From Tannerella forsythia (GTDB taxonomy: Bacteria; Bacteroidota; Bacteroidia; Bacteroidales; Tannerellaceae), in NCBI RefSeq assembly GCF_001006485.1, contig NZ_JUET01000071.1, positions 1 to 59,001 on the forward strand: DNA of 59,001 nt. Reading direction: 5' to 3'. Both the position numbers and the translations under genes were made by a program. Shown piece by piece: positions 1 to 9,532 of this stretch. A model generated the notes under the pieces. It made no database searches. It was not told the origin of the DNA and worked only from the letters and a program-made list of their open reading frames with translations. Position 1 is the first letter of the stretch; the number at the start of each line of letters is the position of its first letter.

Positions 1-119
1 AAATTTTTTTCCTCCAAGATAGTAAAATTGTGGCTAAGAACACGCAGAGGAGGGGACAGAAAACAGAGCGTCGGCCTTGTGTTTTTATCTGCCCGGTGTA
101 AAATCTCGAGGATTTTATC

Positions 120-127
120 TAAATTTG
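120..127 (+). promoter_or_regulatory. Bacteroidetes -7 promoter element upstream of rpoN
   Basis: The octamer TAAATTTG matches the Bacteroidetes -7 consensus TAnnTTTG. Transcription should start near position 134, which is downstream of the possible ATG at 77. That argues for the rpoN start at 143 or 152. Confidence 0.55.
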
Positions 128-142
128 CACATACGTTTTCAG

Positions 143-1609
143 ATGCTTTTTATGCAGAAACAGCAGTTACAACAAAGTTTACAACAACGTCTTTCACCCC
201 AGCAAATTCAGATTATCCGCATGCTCGAGTTGCCGGCCATCGAAATGGAAGAACGCATCCGGCAGGAGCTTGAAGAAAATCCGGCGCTTGAAGAAGGGCG
301 CGAACCCTTGTCGGATGGTGAAACCGATGGTTCCGAGGCAGATGAAACCATATATGAAAGCCCGGAAAACGAGACCGATTTAACCCTTGGCAACTATCTT
401 ACCGAAGATGATATTCCTGATTACCAGATTCGTGTAATGAACGGCACAAACGAACGACGCGAAGATATTCCTTTTTCTGCCGGCCCTTCGCTCCATGACT
501 TCCTTGTCGAACAACTCAGTCTTCGGAATCTGACCGAGGAAGAAAAGAAAATAGGCGAATACATCATAGGGAATATTGATGACGACGGTTATTTGCGTCG
601 CGAACTGTCGGCCATTGCAGACGACTTGATGTTTAAGGCTGGGGTAGATGTGAACGAATCCGACATCGAACCAACCTTAAAAGTCATTCAGGATTTCGAA
701 CCCATCGGTATCGGAGCGCGCAACTTGCAGGAATGTTTGCATATCCAGCTCGAGAAAAAAGAACAGACACCTTACACCCGTCAGGCCACAGAAATCATTG
801 ATTGTCATTTTGAAGCTTTTATACGGAAGCATTACGACAAGATTCAGCGGGCCTTGAATATAGACGACGAAACCTTGCGAGCCGTTTTACATGAAATAAC
901 GGCACTTAACCCCAAGCCCGGCAACGGCTGGAACGAATCTTCCGAGAGTGCCATGAACGAAATCACACCCGATTTCATCGTCGAAAATCACAACGGTGAA
1001 CTGACGCTGAGTATGAATCAGCGCGATGTGCCCGACTTGCGCATCAGCCGTGAATACAGCGATATGTTTCGCGATTATGCCGGCAACAAGACGAACCGCA
1101 GCCCGGAGATGCGCAATGCCGTTCAGTTTGTCAAACAGAAACTCGATGCTGCACAGTGGTTTATCAATGCTGTTCGGCAACGTCAAGAGACTTTACAGCG
1201 TACCATGGAAGCGATCGTCGTATTGCAAAACGAATTTTTCCTCACCGGCGATGAAACGAAGCTCCGGCCGATGATTCTGAAAGACGTAGCCGAACGTGCG
1301 GGATACGATATCTCGACCATCTCGCGTGTCAGCAACAGTAAGTACGTACAAACGAACTTCGGGATTTTCCCGCTGAAGTACTTCTTTTCCGAATCAGCTC
1401 GTAACGATAGCGGTGAAGAAATATCTACACGTGAAATCAAGCAAATTATGCGCGAAACCATCGATGCGGAAGATAAACAGAATCCTGTTACCGACGATGC
1501 GCTTTCAGTCCTTCTGAAAGAGAAAGGCTATCGGTTGGCACGCCGTACCGTGGCCAAATATCGAGAGCAAATGGAAATCCCCGTAGCCCGACTCCGAAAA
1601 GAAATTTAA
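143..1609 (+). CDS. rpoN: RNA polymerase sigma-54 factor RpoN
   Basis: Alternative sigma factor that directs core RNA polymerase to -24/-12 promoters and needs AAA+ activators. The protein (488 residues from this start) begins with the glutamine-rich activator-contact region (LSPQQIQIIRMLELP), continues through an acidic linker and the core-binding region, and ends with the diagnostic RpoN box ARRTVAKYRE about 20 residues before the C-terminus. The open frame extends up to an ATG at 77, but a -7 promoter element at 120-127 lies inside that extension. Family members also begin close to the glutamine-rich segment, so 143 is preferred; 152 is also possible. The gene stands alone ahead of the gcvH promoter. 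Confidence 0.95.
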   Translation: MLFMQKQQLQQSLQQRLSPQQIQIIRMLELPAIEMEERIRQELEENPALEEGREPLSDGETDGSEADETIYESPENETDLTLGNYLTEDDIPDYQIRVMNGTNERREDIPFSAGPSLHDFLVEQLSLRNLTEEEKKIGEYIIGNIDDDGYLRRELSAIADDLMFKAGVDVNESDIEPTLKVIQDFEPIGIGARNLQECLHIQLEKKEQTPYTRQATEIIDCHFEAFIRKHYDKIQRALNIDDETLRAVLHEITALNPKPGNGWNESSESAMNEITPDFIVENHNGELTLSMNQRDVPDLRISREYSDMFRDYAGNKTNRSPEMRNAVQFVKQKLDAAQWFINAVRQRQETLQRTMEAIVVLQNEFFLTGDETKLRPMILKDVAERAGYDISTISRVSNSKYVQTNFGIFPLKYFFSESARNDSGEEISTREIKQIMRETIDAEDKQNPVTDDALSVLLKEKGYRLARRTVAKYREQMEIPVARLRKEI

Positions 1610-1645
1610 AACAGACCGTTCCATTACGGTTATCGGAAAGTTTTT

Positions 1646-1653
1646 TATCTTTG
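1646..1653 (+). promoter_or_regulatory. -7 promoter element for the gcvH-purE-ispG run
   Basis: TATCTTTG, a perfect match to TAnnTTTG, lies 37 bases before the gcvH ATG. The short gaps and overlap among the next three genes suggest one transcript from here. Confidence 0.65.
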
Positions 1654-1689
1654 TCGCGGAATAACATTAACCCATAAAAAATTAGAATC

Positions 1690-2067
1690 ATGAATTTCCC
1701 GACAGAATTAAAGTACACCAAGGACCATGAATGGATCCGTGTTGAGGGCGACTGCGCCTATGTAGGTATTACCGATTATGCACAGAAAGAGCTGGGCGAA
1801 ATCGTCTATGTTGACATTCCCACCGAGGGTGAGCATGTAGCTCAGGAAGAGGCGTTCGGCTCTATCGAAGCCGTAAAAACCGTTTCAGACCTGTTGATGC
1901 CTGTATGTGGCGAGATTCTCGAAGTCAATTCCGAACTCGAAGATAAACCGGAGTTGATCAATGAAGATCCGTATGGCAAAGGGTGGATCGTAAAAATCAA
2001 ACCGGACGACGTAAGCAAAGCTGAGTCTCTGCTTTCTGCTGCCGATTATCAGAATCTTATCGGATAA
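1690..2067 (+). CDS. gcvH: Glycine cleavage system H protein
   Basis: Lipoyl carrier of the glycine cleavage complex: it shuttles the aminomethyl group from the P protein to the T protein and is reoxidised by the L protein. The 125-residue length is normal. The lipoylation site is Lys63 in [12 protein letters not shown], and the N-terminal HEWIRVEG and mid-protein [14 protein letters not shown] segments are typical of the family. A -7 element sits 37 bases upstream. purE starts six bases after the stop codon. The genes for the P and T proteins are not in the window, so gcvH is separated from the rest of its pathway. Confidence 0.96.
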   Translation: MNFPTELKYTKDHEWIRVEGDCAYVGITDYAQKELGEIVYVDIPTEGEHVAQEEAFGSIEAVKTVSDLLMPVCGEILEVNSELEDKPELINEDPYGKGWIVKIKPDDVSKAESLLSAADYQNLIG

Positions 2068-2073
2068 ACTGGT

Positions 2074-2580
2074 ATGAAACCGGTTGTAAGTATCATCATG
2101 GGCAGTACGTCAGACTTGCCCGTGATGAATAAGGCGGCACAATTCCTCGACGAGATGGAAATCCCGTTCGAGATGAACGCTCTCTCGGCCCACCGTACTC
2201 CCGAAGAAGTGGAACGGTTTGCCAAAAATGCCGCCGGACGCGGAATCAAAGTCATTATTGCAGCGGCCGGTATGGCGGCACACCTCTGCGGCGTGATTGC
2301 TTCAATGACAACGTTACCCGTCATCGGCGTACCTATCAATGCTTCGTTGGATGGTATGGACGCGTTATTGGCTATCGTACAAATGCCGCCCGGTATTCCC
2401 GTCGCGACAGTAGGCATCAACGGAGCACAGAATGCTGCTATTCTGGCTGTACAGATGCTTGCCCTTGGCGATGAGAAGTTGAGCTCTCACCTGGCAGCTT
2501 ATAAGGAGGATTTGAAGAAGAAGATCGTCAAGGCCAATGAAGAGTTGGCCGCTGTGAAGTTCAAATATAAAACGAATTGA
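2074..2580 (+). CDS. purE: N5-carboxyaminoimidazole ribonucleotide mutase PurE
   Basis: Purine biosynthesis enzyme that converts N5-CAIR to CAIR. The 168-residue protein shows the class I PurE signatures GSTSDLPVM near the N-terminus, SAHRTPEEV around residue 42 with the active-site histidine, and the glycine/alanine-rich AAGMAAHLCGVIA segment. It follows gcvH by six bases. Its TGA stop overlaps the TTG start of ispG, which suggests translational coupling. Grouping gcvH (one-carbon supply) with purE makes metabolic sense, because purine synthesis consumes glycine and formyl groups. Confidence 0.96.
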   Translation: MKPVVSIIMGSTSDLPVMNKAAQFLDEMEIPFEMNALSAHRTPEEVERFAKNAAGRGIKVIIAAAGMAAHLCGVIASMTTLPVIGVPINASLDGMDALLAIVQMPPGIPVATVGINGAQNAAILAVQMLALGDEKLSSHLAAYKEDLKKKIVKANEELAAVKFKYKTN

Positions 2581-4406
2581 AACGCCGCCACACATCGGTT
2601 GTAACGATCGGGAATACTCCGCTCGGAGGAACCAATCCTGTTCGTATCCAGTCCATGGCCGATGTTTCGACCATGGATACGGATGCTGCCGTAGCTCAGG
2701 CTCTCCGTATGGCCGAAGCGGGTGCCGAATACATACGCTTCACGGCGCAAGGTGAGCGGGAGGCTCATAACCTCGGTCTTATCCGCAGCAAATTGCGCGA
2801 AAAGGGGTGTGAAACACCTCTCGTGGCCGATATTCATTTTAATCCTAAAGCGGCTGAGGTGGCTGCTGTTCATGTCGAGAAAGTCCGAATTAATCCCGGT
2901 AACTATGTAGATGGGGTACGTAAATTTCGAAGCACTGATTATACGGACGAAGAATATGCAGCCGGGCTTCAAAAGATTCGCGACCGCTTTATTCCTTTTC
3001 TCCGTCTATGCCGAAAACATCGCACGGCTATCCGCATCGGTGTCAATCACGGCTCTCTTTCGGATCGTATCATGAATCGTTATGGCGATACGCCCGAGGG
3101 TATGGTCGCCTCATGTATGGAGTTTCTCCGCATTTGCAAGGAGGAGCATTTCAACGATGTCGTACTTTCCGTCAAGGCTTCGAATACAGTCGTTATGGTG
3201 CGTACCGTACGACTTCTCGTGCACATGATGGAAGCCGAAGATATGTATTATCCATTGCATTTGGGGGTGACTGAGGCCGGTAACGATGAAGACGGACGCA
3301 TCAAAAGCGCCACGGGCATCGGGGCGTTGCTGACCGACGGTATCGGCGATACGATCCGTGTATCGCTCAGCGAGCCTCCCGAAGCCGAAATACCCGTCGC
3401 ACGGAAGCTGGTACATCATATTGAGGCCTGCAGGGAGGTCGAATTCACCGATATGCCCTCAACCTATCAAGGTACGGTCACGGATTATACGAGGGAGACG
3501 AAAGCCGTCGAAATCATCGGTGGAGAACATCTTCCTGTTGTTATTTCATGCCGGAAACCGGATGATCTTGCGATTTCAACAGTCGATCGGCCGGATTATT
3601 TTCGGGTATCTTACAATGATAATGACACACAGTCTGTACACGAATCAAATATCTATCGCACAGGCGAAACTCTGAAGCCGAGCCATGTCCGTTTAATGGA
3701 AGTTACCATTGCCGATCTTACCCCAGCATTTATTGAAGAAATCAAGGGGCAGGAGGCTGTTGTCCTGATCTTGAAAAGGCTCTCGGCCGACGGGGTCAAC
3801 GAGGCGCGTGCAGCTGTCCTTCGTCTTAAAGAAGCCCAATCTCAAACGCCGCTTATCCTGCATCGTCATTATAAGGAGACCGATCTCGAAAACCTTCAGA
3901 TCAAAGCGGCGGCCGATCTCGGCGTGTTGCTTATCGATGGAATCGGTAACGGGGTTATGATTACGAGCGATGGGTTCGATGCTTCGGTGACTGATCGCCT
4001 TGCTTTCGGTATCCTGCAAGCTGCACGTGCCCGAATCAGCCGTACGGAATATATATCATGCCCCGGATGCGGACGGACACTTTATAACCTGCAAACAACC
4101 ATCTCCCGTATCAAGGCGGCGACATCTCACTTAACGGGGTTGAAGATCGGTATCATGGGATGCATCGTCAATGGACCCGGTGAGATGGCTGATGCGGATT
4201 ACGGCTATGTCGGTGCGGGACGTGGTCGGATCAGTCTGTATAAGGGGAAAACGTGTGTACTCAAGAATATCCCTGAAGAAGAAGCCGTAGAGCAATTGCT
4301 CAAGTTAATTGCCGAAAACCTCAGCATCGAAACCACAGCGCCTCCGACAGACCTCAACGAGCATCCACTACGTCGCGTAGCAAAAAGTCGGTTATTGAAG
4401 CCATGA
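2577..4406 (+). CDS. ispG: 4-hydroxy-3-methylbut-2-enyl diphosphate synthase IspG (long form)
   Basis: MEP isoprenoid pathway enzyme that reductively opens MEcPP to HMBPP with a 4Fe-4S cluster. At about 609 residues it is the long type with a central inserted domain, seen in Bacteroidetes, Chlamydiae and plants; the usual bacterial form is near 370 residues. N-terminal signature: NTPLGGTNPVRIQSMAD. C-terminal cluster ligands: CPGCGRTLYNLQ and GIMGCIVNGPGE. The start is a TTG overlapping the purE stop. A stop lies just upstream in frame, and the next ATG would remove conserved residues, so TTG is the best choice. The 3' end overlaps the convergent hydrolase gene by 53 bases. Confidence 0.93.
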   Translation: MKRRHTSVVTIGNTPLGGTNPVRIQSMADVSTMDTDAAVAQALRMAEAGAEYIRFTAQGEREAHNLGLIRSKLREKGCETPLVADIHFNPKAAEVAAVHVEKVRINPGNYVDGVRKFRSTDYTDEEYAAGLQKIRDRFIPFLRLCRKHRTAIRIGVNHGSLSDRIMNRYGDTPEGMVASCMEFLRICKEEHFNDVVLSVKASNTVVMVRTVRLLVHMMEAEDMYYPLHLGVTEAGNDEDGRIKSATGIGALLTDGIGDTIRVSLSEPPEAEIPVARKLVHHIEACREVEFTDMPSTYQGTVTDYTRETKAVEIIGGEHLPVVISCRKPDDLAISTVDRPDYFRVSYNDNDTQSVHESNIYRTGETLKPSHVRLMEVTIADLTPAFIEEIKGQEAVVLILKRLSADGVNEARAAVLRLKEAQSQTPLILHRHYKETDLENLQIKAAADLGVLLIDGIGNGVMITSDGFDASVTDRLAFGILQAARARISRTEYISCPGCGRTLYNLQTTISRIKAATSHLTGLKIGIMGCIVNGPGEMADADYGYVGAGRGRISLYKGKTCVLKNIPEEEAVEQLLKLIAENLSIETTAPPTDLNEHPLRRVAKSRLLKP

Positions 4407-5262
4407 CTTCGCGCGTATAGTCATCATTTTTAAAAAGTCCGAAATGACATCCGAGGTTGGTCAGGTTTGACATTTCAAGGAATGGGATGATTTTACGGGC
4501 GCGTTTCATGACTTCTTCACCCGGAAATAAACAGTCGGATTTATCGGCAACCAGACCTACCGGTGCGCGAAACTTATGTAAATCTTTCTTCCGGAATTCT
4601 TTCCAATCTCCTTTGGAAATCTTCATATGCAGAAAGAGTATTCTGGCCATTTCGATTAAGTCGTCGTGTTCGAACGAAAGCACCGGCATCAAGTGTTTTT
4701 TTAGCAGTTCATCGGTCAGCTGTTCTTCATGTTTATCTCCCATACGCATCAGCTTCTCGACTTTCAATGACGAGTTCTTTGTGATACCGGCCGGCTGAAC
4801 AAGCAAAAGCCGCCGGACGCACAACAGCGCTTCCGTACAGAGTTGTAAGGCGATATTGGCCCCCCATGAGTAACCTAATACCGCACATTCCCGAAGTCCC
4901 AGACTGTCCATGACTTGGAAAGCCCACTGCCCGTATTCGTATTTGGCCGCCTGCAGACGTTGTTCCGCGCTGAATCCTACTCCTCCCGGCACATCCGGTG
5001 CAACGAGTCGTAATCGCCTTAAATCCAACCCTTCGATAAAAGGGCGCATCGCCAACGGGTTGGTGACCCACTCTCCACTGAAACACATGACGGGCATACC
5101 GCTCGGGGAACCGTAATACATGACGTGTGTATCTCCGAAACATGTTTCCACCATCTGTTCCGAAAGAGGGACTTTCAATGCCAGCAAATGTTTACGATAT
5201 AAATCGTGAAGCAATCGCCTGCCTTCAGCTGATTGATACACTTCGGTATTGTTTCTTTTCAT
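4354..5262 (-). CDS. Alpha/beta hydrolase fold protein
   Basis: A 302-residue protein of the alpha/beta hydrolase superfamily; substrate unknown. The nucleophile elbow is GYSWG with Ser132. An acidic residue in VADKSDCLFPG (about residue 240) and the histidine in LGCHFGLF near the C-terminus complete a plausible Ser-Asp-His triad. No signal peptide is seen, so it is probably cytoplasmic. It is convergent with ispG and overlaps its last codons. An esterase or peptidase role cannot be told apart from sequence alone. Confidence 0.85.
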   Translation of the reverse strand: MKRNNTEVYQSAEGRRLLHDLYRKHLLALKVPLSEQMVETCFGDTHVMYYGSPSGMPVMCFSGEWVTNPLAMRPFIEGLDLRRLRLVAPDVPGGVGFSAEQRLQAAKYEYGQWAFQVMDSLGLRECAVLGYSWGANIALQLCTEALLCVRRLLLVQPAGITKNSSLKVEKLMRMGDKHEEQLTDELLKKHLMPVLSFEHDDLIEMARILFLHMKISKGDWKEFRKKDLHKFRAPVGLVADKSDCLFPGEEVMKRARKIIPFLEMSNLTNLGCHFGLFKNDDYTREVMASITDFLLRDVVDAR

Positions 5263-5297
5263 TACAGGTATAAATTGAACACTTACTTAAGTATAAG

Positions 5298-5348
5298 TAC
5301 TGTGTCACGGAAAAAGATATTCATACCCTGTCTTTCCGTGACACAGTA
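5298..5348 (-). terminator. Perfect 16-bp inverted repeat, putative terminator
   Basis: The arms TACTGTGTCACGGAAA (5298-5313) and TTTCCGTGACACAGTA (5333-5348) are exact reverse complements separated by 19 bases. It lies just past the stop of the beta-helix gene, so it is probably its terminator. There is no clear U-run after it. Confidence 0.5.
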
Positions 5349-5366
5349 TTCTTTATATTTATCTGT

Positions 5367-8300
5367 CTATTTAATAATGATCTTTTGTACCATTTGATCA
5401 ATCTTGACGATGTATAATCCTTTGGCCAGTGAGAGGGCAATTTCACCTGCCGGAAGTTGTTGATGGTAAGAGAGTGTACCCATCACTGTGTATATCTGCA
5501 CCATGGCGGGTTGATCCGTCCGAATATGTATACCGTTTCTGTCTGCCCATACTGCTGCATATTCTTCAATCAATTGGTTTGCCGTAGGTTTGATGCCGGA
5601 GAACCGAACGTTCAGAGACTCCGTCACGTAACGGAACACGACCGTCATACTGCCGTCGAGGTTCTTTGTTTTTTTCATTCCGCCATCTTTATCCTGCCAT
5701 TTGGAACCGGTTGTGATCTCCAGCTCATCGAGTGTATATCCTTCGTCCGGCGTAATCGTGAACGTAAAATTCTCTCGCGAAGGAACCGAATGAATTCCTT
5801 TACCGGGTTTCGTCTTGGCATGTTCACATTCGTTGATCACGACACTATGACTCAACTGAGTCGGCGGCAGATTTTTCGGAATAAATTCGTATGCTCCGAT
5901 ATCCACCCGGTCGTCATAGATTCGTTCCCCTCCCGCCAGGTCCTTTGTGCACCCGGCAGTAATAATCGGCGGATTCCATCCCGCATTGTTTGCTACGCTC
6001 CGCAAGTCTTTCAAACGATAGTCTCCGGCCACCATCCCCCCGTTAGTATTGAATCCGGGCTTGGCAAAATACAGGATGCCGGTATGATTATCTCCTGCAT
6101 TCGTGCCCAATAAGTTCCATGCGTTAGGAACGTCTATACCTTCGATCACGCAGAAAGAATACTCCGTACCGACTGCCATATTCACAATGTTAGGAAGGAT
6201 TTGCGATGCAATCGTACGATTATCATAGATGATACTATTCATGACTTTCACACCTGTTGTCTGCGCATTATACATCCCTGCTCCCGACACTCTTGCCTGA
6301 TTCCCGGAAAGAGTGACATTCAGCAGATTCGTCGCACCTCCTTCATTGTACATGCCGGCGCCTCGATTTGCCTGATTCCCACTTATCTCGGTATTGATGA
6401 ACAACGGACTTCCAGTTGCACATGTTCCGCGTGAGAGAGTATATACGCCGCCGCCTTCGTGTGTGGCCGCATTGCCGCGGATGATACAATTGACAATCGT
6501 CGGAGAACCATTGTCATTAAAGATACCGGCGCCCTGTTTAGCCATACCTCCGGTAATGATGAAGCCATCCCACCGTGCACCGCGACTGACTCCACATCCT
6601 CCTTCGGGATAAGAACGATTCCCGTCAATCCGGATAACCGACGAGTCTTTACCTTGTAATATCGTCGGGTGGGCAACGATCTTACGTTCCTCAATCGCCG
6701 ACTCCGTACCCCCAAAGCCTCCGTACACTTCTACACTGTCGTAAGCCATCACGTACGAGCCACCGGCAGGCGTATAGACCCCTTCAGCCATCCATATCCG
6801 GTCGCCCTTGCCGGCAACAGCCAGAGCCGTATCCAGGTTCAGGAATGCATCTTTCCATGAAAGACCGGTCTGTAGTCCGGATGTTGATCGCTTGTTCACG
6901 AAAAAGTCGATTGTTTTTCCTTGTATGTTGACTGTTCTTTTCGCAACCATTTCGCATCGCATCGTGTCGCCCGGAGCATAACTGATTCCTTTTTCAAAGA
7001 TTTTCAATTCGATCTGTTTTTGGCCGATGGTTGTCCAAGTGACACTCGGAGCGGCAACCGTTGATGAAGCCGGTGTCCCTTCGGCAAATGTCCACGTATA
7101 TCCCGAGATGGACGATGAGGCATTTTTTACGGCAAAGGTTTGAGGCACATTTACTTTGGCCGGTTTTCCCAAAGGTGTACGGAGTATGGTAATCATATCC
7201 GGGTCGTAGCATCCAAGAATGAGCTTCTGGGCTGTAGGAGTAGAAGGAAGTCCTCTGACAACGGATTTGATGGAGTGCGTGAATTTGTCGGCATAAGAGG
7301 ATGCATCAGCCAACGTATAGGTCGTACCGTCTATGGTTGCCGTTCCCGGCACGACGACGATTCGTCCGTAGGGAGCATCATGGTGTGTGTCGGTAGTGAT
7401 CCTGAACCTCCGTTCCGGTTCACTGACGAGCGTGATAAATTTATTGCGTAGCGGGTCACCGTTGGGAGCGGGATTCAACGTATCTTTTTCCAAAAAGATA
7501 TCATCCATAACGTACGCCGTTCCCCCGAGATTAAACACAGAGACCGTTCCCCCGTTTTTGTCAGCCGCCATGAAGATGCCGTTGCCTACAGGCGCCTTAT
7601 TGTTCTGTATCGTTGCGCGTCCAAGGATGCTTACTTCTGGAGTATTCGTTGCATGCGAGCCGATAAAGAGGCCTCCGGCTTTTTGAGAAGCCTGATTACC
7701 GCTGATTTCGCCACCGGTCATATAAAGTACGGTTTGGTTATTGACACCGATGCCGGCTGCAGTCGGCGCCTTATTGCTGGCTATTCGTCCTCCGGAGATA
7801 CGGATGGTATCGGTCAGCCCGGAAGCATAAATTCCCCCACCGCTCTCTGATGCCGTATTATAAGCGATTTCGCCGAAGCGGAGATGTACTGTAGCATGTG
7901 AATCCATCGAAATACCACCTTGTGTCGTTTTCGCAGCATTGTGATTAATACGTCCACCGGCCATGTATAGAGTTCCCTGAGCTGTGGGTGTTCCCGAAAG
8001 GGCGACCCCTCCGCCATTCATCCCGGACTGATTATTACGTATGCCGGCATTGTCTTGCAAATAAATTCGGCCGGATTCATTCGCTACCCCGCCGGCTACT
8101 TTTTTCGACCGGTTATTGTATATACTGGTATTGTCGTTCATATGCAGTGTTGCACCGCCTCCGGCACCTCTCATGCTCAGAGATACCCCACCTGCCAATT
8201 CGGATGCTTCATTGCTGTGTACGGAGGCATTACCTTGCATTTCGACCGTAGCGTCTGTGTAGGCAGCTATTCCGCCTCCGCTTTTCGAAGCGCAGTGATG

Positions 8301-9125
8301 GATGGAAGCACTTCCGTTCATGATGAATTTGTTTTCGCGTTGTGTTACTCCGCCACCGGTATTTTTACTATAACAGCCATAGACAGACGAATTACCGTTC
8401 ATCATAACAAGCGAACCATGCCCGCTGAAGATTCCTCCCGCGTCGTTATCATCAGCTTCGGACATACATCCGGCAATCGTGGCATGGCCATTCATCGTTA
8501 CCACCGAATTGGGTCCTGTACTGCAAATGGCGCCGGCAACCGTTCCGGAAGCGGCTCCGGCGGGATGATAAGAACATAACCGAATAAGAGAGCCGTTGTT
8601 GAGGGTTAGCTTCCCGGAGTTCCGGATTCCGGCACAATCCCCTGAACCGGTGTTATGGTTATTCTGTAAGATCGCACCGTCGTTAAGTATCAGCGTAGCA
8701 CCGGCATTTATAAGGATGAGCGGATGATCGGCCATAAGGCCACTGTTCGTACGGGTCGTATCGGCCTGCACCGTGAGAGCCTGTTGGTCCCATAAAGCGC
8801 CTCCGTCAAGCACAATACCCTCCATGAGGAGGGTAGCATCATTTTGTACCGTGATCAAAGACGTAAGAAGTGCTGCGCTGCGTTTGAGTGTAAATATCCC
8901 TCCCGCGCTTTTCAATACGATGTGCTGGCCGCTGTTTACGGTTACAGCCGTCGTCATACTGTGATTCATTGTGGCTTCGATGGTCGTAGGAATTCCTGTT
9001 GTGGGGACGGCAGCCACGGCCGCACTCAGTGTCGGGTAGTCCGTTGTCCCAATGCGAAACTGCGCTTGTGCAGCATAAGCTACCCCCAGGCAGAGGGCAA
9101 GGATTCCAAGTAATTTTGTTTTCAT
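5367..9125 (-). CDS. Large T9SS-secreted beta-helix surface protein
   Basis: A 1252-residue secreted protein of unknown partner. It has a signal peptide (about residues 1-21, cut after AQA). A long region rich in asparagine and glycine follows, with repeated motifs such as GGGV, GGGI and NNxA, typical of right-handed beta-helix proteins (chlamydial Pmp-like, pectate-lyase-like). A PKD-like segment (YTWTFAEGTPA) comes next, then a second beta-helix block. The last ~70 residues form a T9SS C-terminal sorting domain ending in GLYIVKIDQMVQKIIIK. T9SS cargo is exported across the outer membrane and often anchored at the cell surface, so adhesion or matrix binding is plausible. A -7 element lies upstream at 9193-9200. 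Confidence 0.88.
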   Translation of the reverse strand: MKTKLLGILALCLGVAYAAQAQFRIGTTDYPTLSAAVAAVPTTGIPTTIEATMNHSMTTAVTVNSGQHIVLKSAGGIFTLKRSAALLTSLITVQNDATLLMEGIVLDGGALWDQQALTVQADTTRTNSGLMADHPLILINAGATLILNDGAILQNNHNTGSGDCAGIRNSGKLTLNNGSLIRLCSYHPAGAASGTVAGAICSTGPNSVVTMNGHATIAGCMSEADDNDAGGIFSGHGSLVMMNGNSSVYGCYSKNTGGGVTQRENKFIMNGSASIHHCASKSGGGIAAYTDATVEMQGNASVHSNEASELAGGVSLSMRGAGGGATLHMNDNTSIYNNRSKKVAGGVANESGRIYLQDNAGIRNNQSGMNGGGVALSGTPTAQGTLYMAGGRINHNAAKTTQGGISMDSHATVHLRFGEIAYNTASESGGGIYASGLTDTIRISGGRIASNKAPTAAGIGVNNQTVLYMTGGEISGNQASQKAGGLFIGSHATNTPEVSILGRATIQNNKAPVGNGIFMAADKNGGTVSVFNLGGTAYVMDDIFLEKDTLNPAPNGDPLRNKFITLVSEPERRFRITTDTHHDAPYGRIVVVPGTATIDGTTYTLADASSYADKFTHSIKSVVRGLPSTPTAQKLILGCYDPDMITILRTPLGKPAKVNVPQTFAVKNASSSISGYTWTFAEGTPASSTVAAPSVTWTTIGQKQIELKIFEKGISYAPGDTMRCEMVAKRTVNIQGKTIDFFVNKRSTSGLQTGLSWKDAFLNLDTALAVAGKGDRIWMAEGVYTPAGGSYVMAYDSVEVYGGFGGTESAIEERKIVAHPTILQGKDSSVIRIDGNRSYPEGGCGVSRGARWDGFIITGGMAKQGAGIFNDNGSPTIVNCIIRGNAATHEGGGVYTLSRGTCATGSPLFINTEISGNQANRGAGMYNEGGATNLLNVTLSGNQARVSGAGMYNAQTTGVKVMNSIIYDNRTIASQILPNIVNMAVGTEYSFCVIEGIDVPNAWNLLGTNAGDNHTGILYFAKPGFNTNGGMVAGDYRLKDLRSVANNAGWNPPIITAGCTKDLAGGERIYDDRVDIGAYEFIPKNLPPTQLSHSVVINECEHAKTKPGKGIHSVPSRENFTFTITPDEGYTLDELEITTGSKWQDKDGGMKKTKNLDGSMTVVFRYVTESLNVRFSGIKPTANQLIEEYAAVWADRNGIHIRTDQPAMVQIYTVMGTLSYHQQLPAGEIALSLAKGLYIVKIDQMVQKIIIK

Positions 9126-9532
9126 GTCCTTATTTATTATTATGAAGAATTTAACTGGTTTGCAAATGTCGGAGACATTATAAATGTCACCACAAAATTA
9201 GATGTAAATTATGAGAGGAAAAAATATTTTTCAAAAAAAAACTGTGCGTTCAATATTATTCTATATATTTTAGCTGTATAATCTAATATACAAAGCATAA
9301 ATCTGTTGTAAGATGGATCGGGGCCCTTACTGTCAGAATATCTGATTATGCTCTGAATGGCTTGAAATGGTTGAGATCTGTCGGAAGAATTGTTATTGAT
9401 TTTCACCTGTTTTTTATTGCCTTTAAAAATTCAGATTAAACGAAGGTCGGATTCTTTATTTTTTTATATCTTTACAGCGAAAAAGGCTGAATACGATATT
9501 TTGAAGAAAATCACCAGATAAAAAAGATTCTT
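9126..9532. other. AT-rich divergent intergenic region
   Basis: About 400 bases between the divergent beta-helix and PLD genes. It holds the minus-strand -7 element at 9193-9200 and A/T runs. For the plus-strand gene only a weak TATCTTTA near 9467 is visible. No small gene could be supported. Confidence 0.6.
9193..9200 (-). promoter_or_regulatory. -7 promoter element for the beta-helix surface gene
   Basis: On the minus strand this reads TAATTTTG, matching TAnnTTTG. It is about 70 bases upstream of the ATG at 9125. Confidence 0.5.

Noticed and set aside
5457-6113. 218-codon plus-strand open frame inside the beta-helix gene
   Set aside because: Opposite strand of a long T9SS protein with signal peptide and sorting domain; low-complexity translation.
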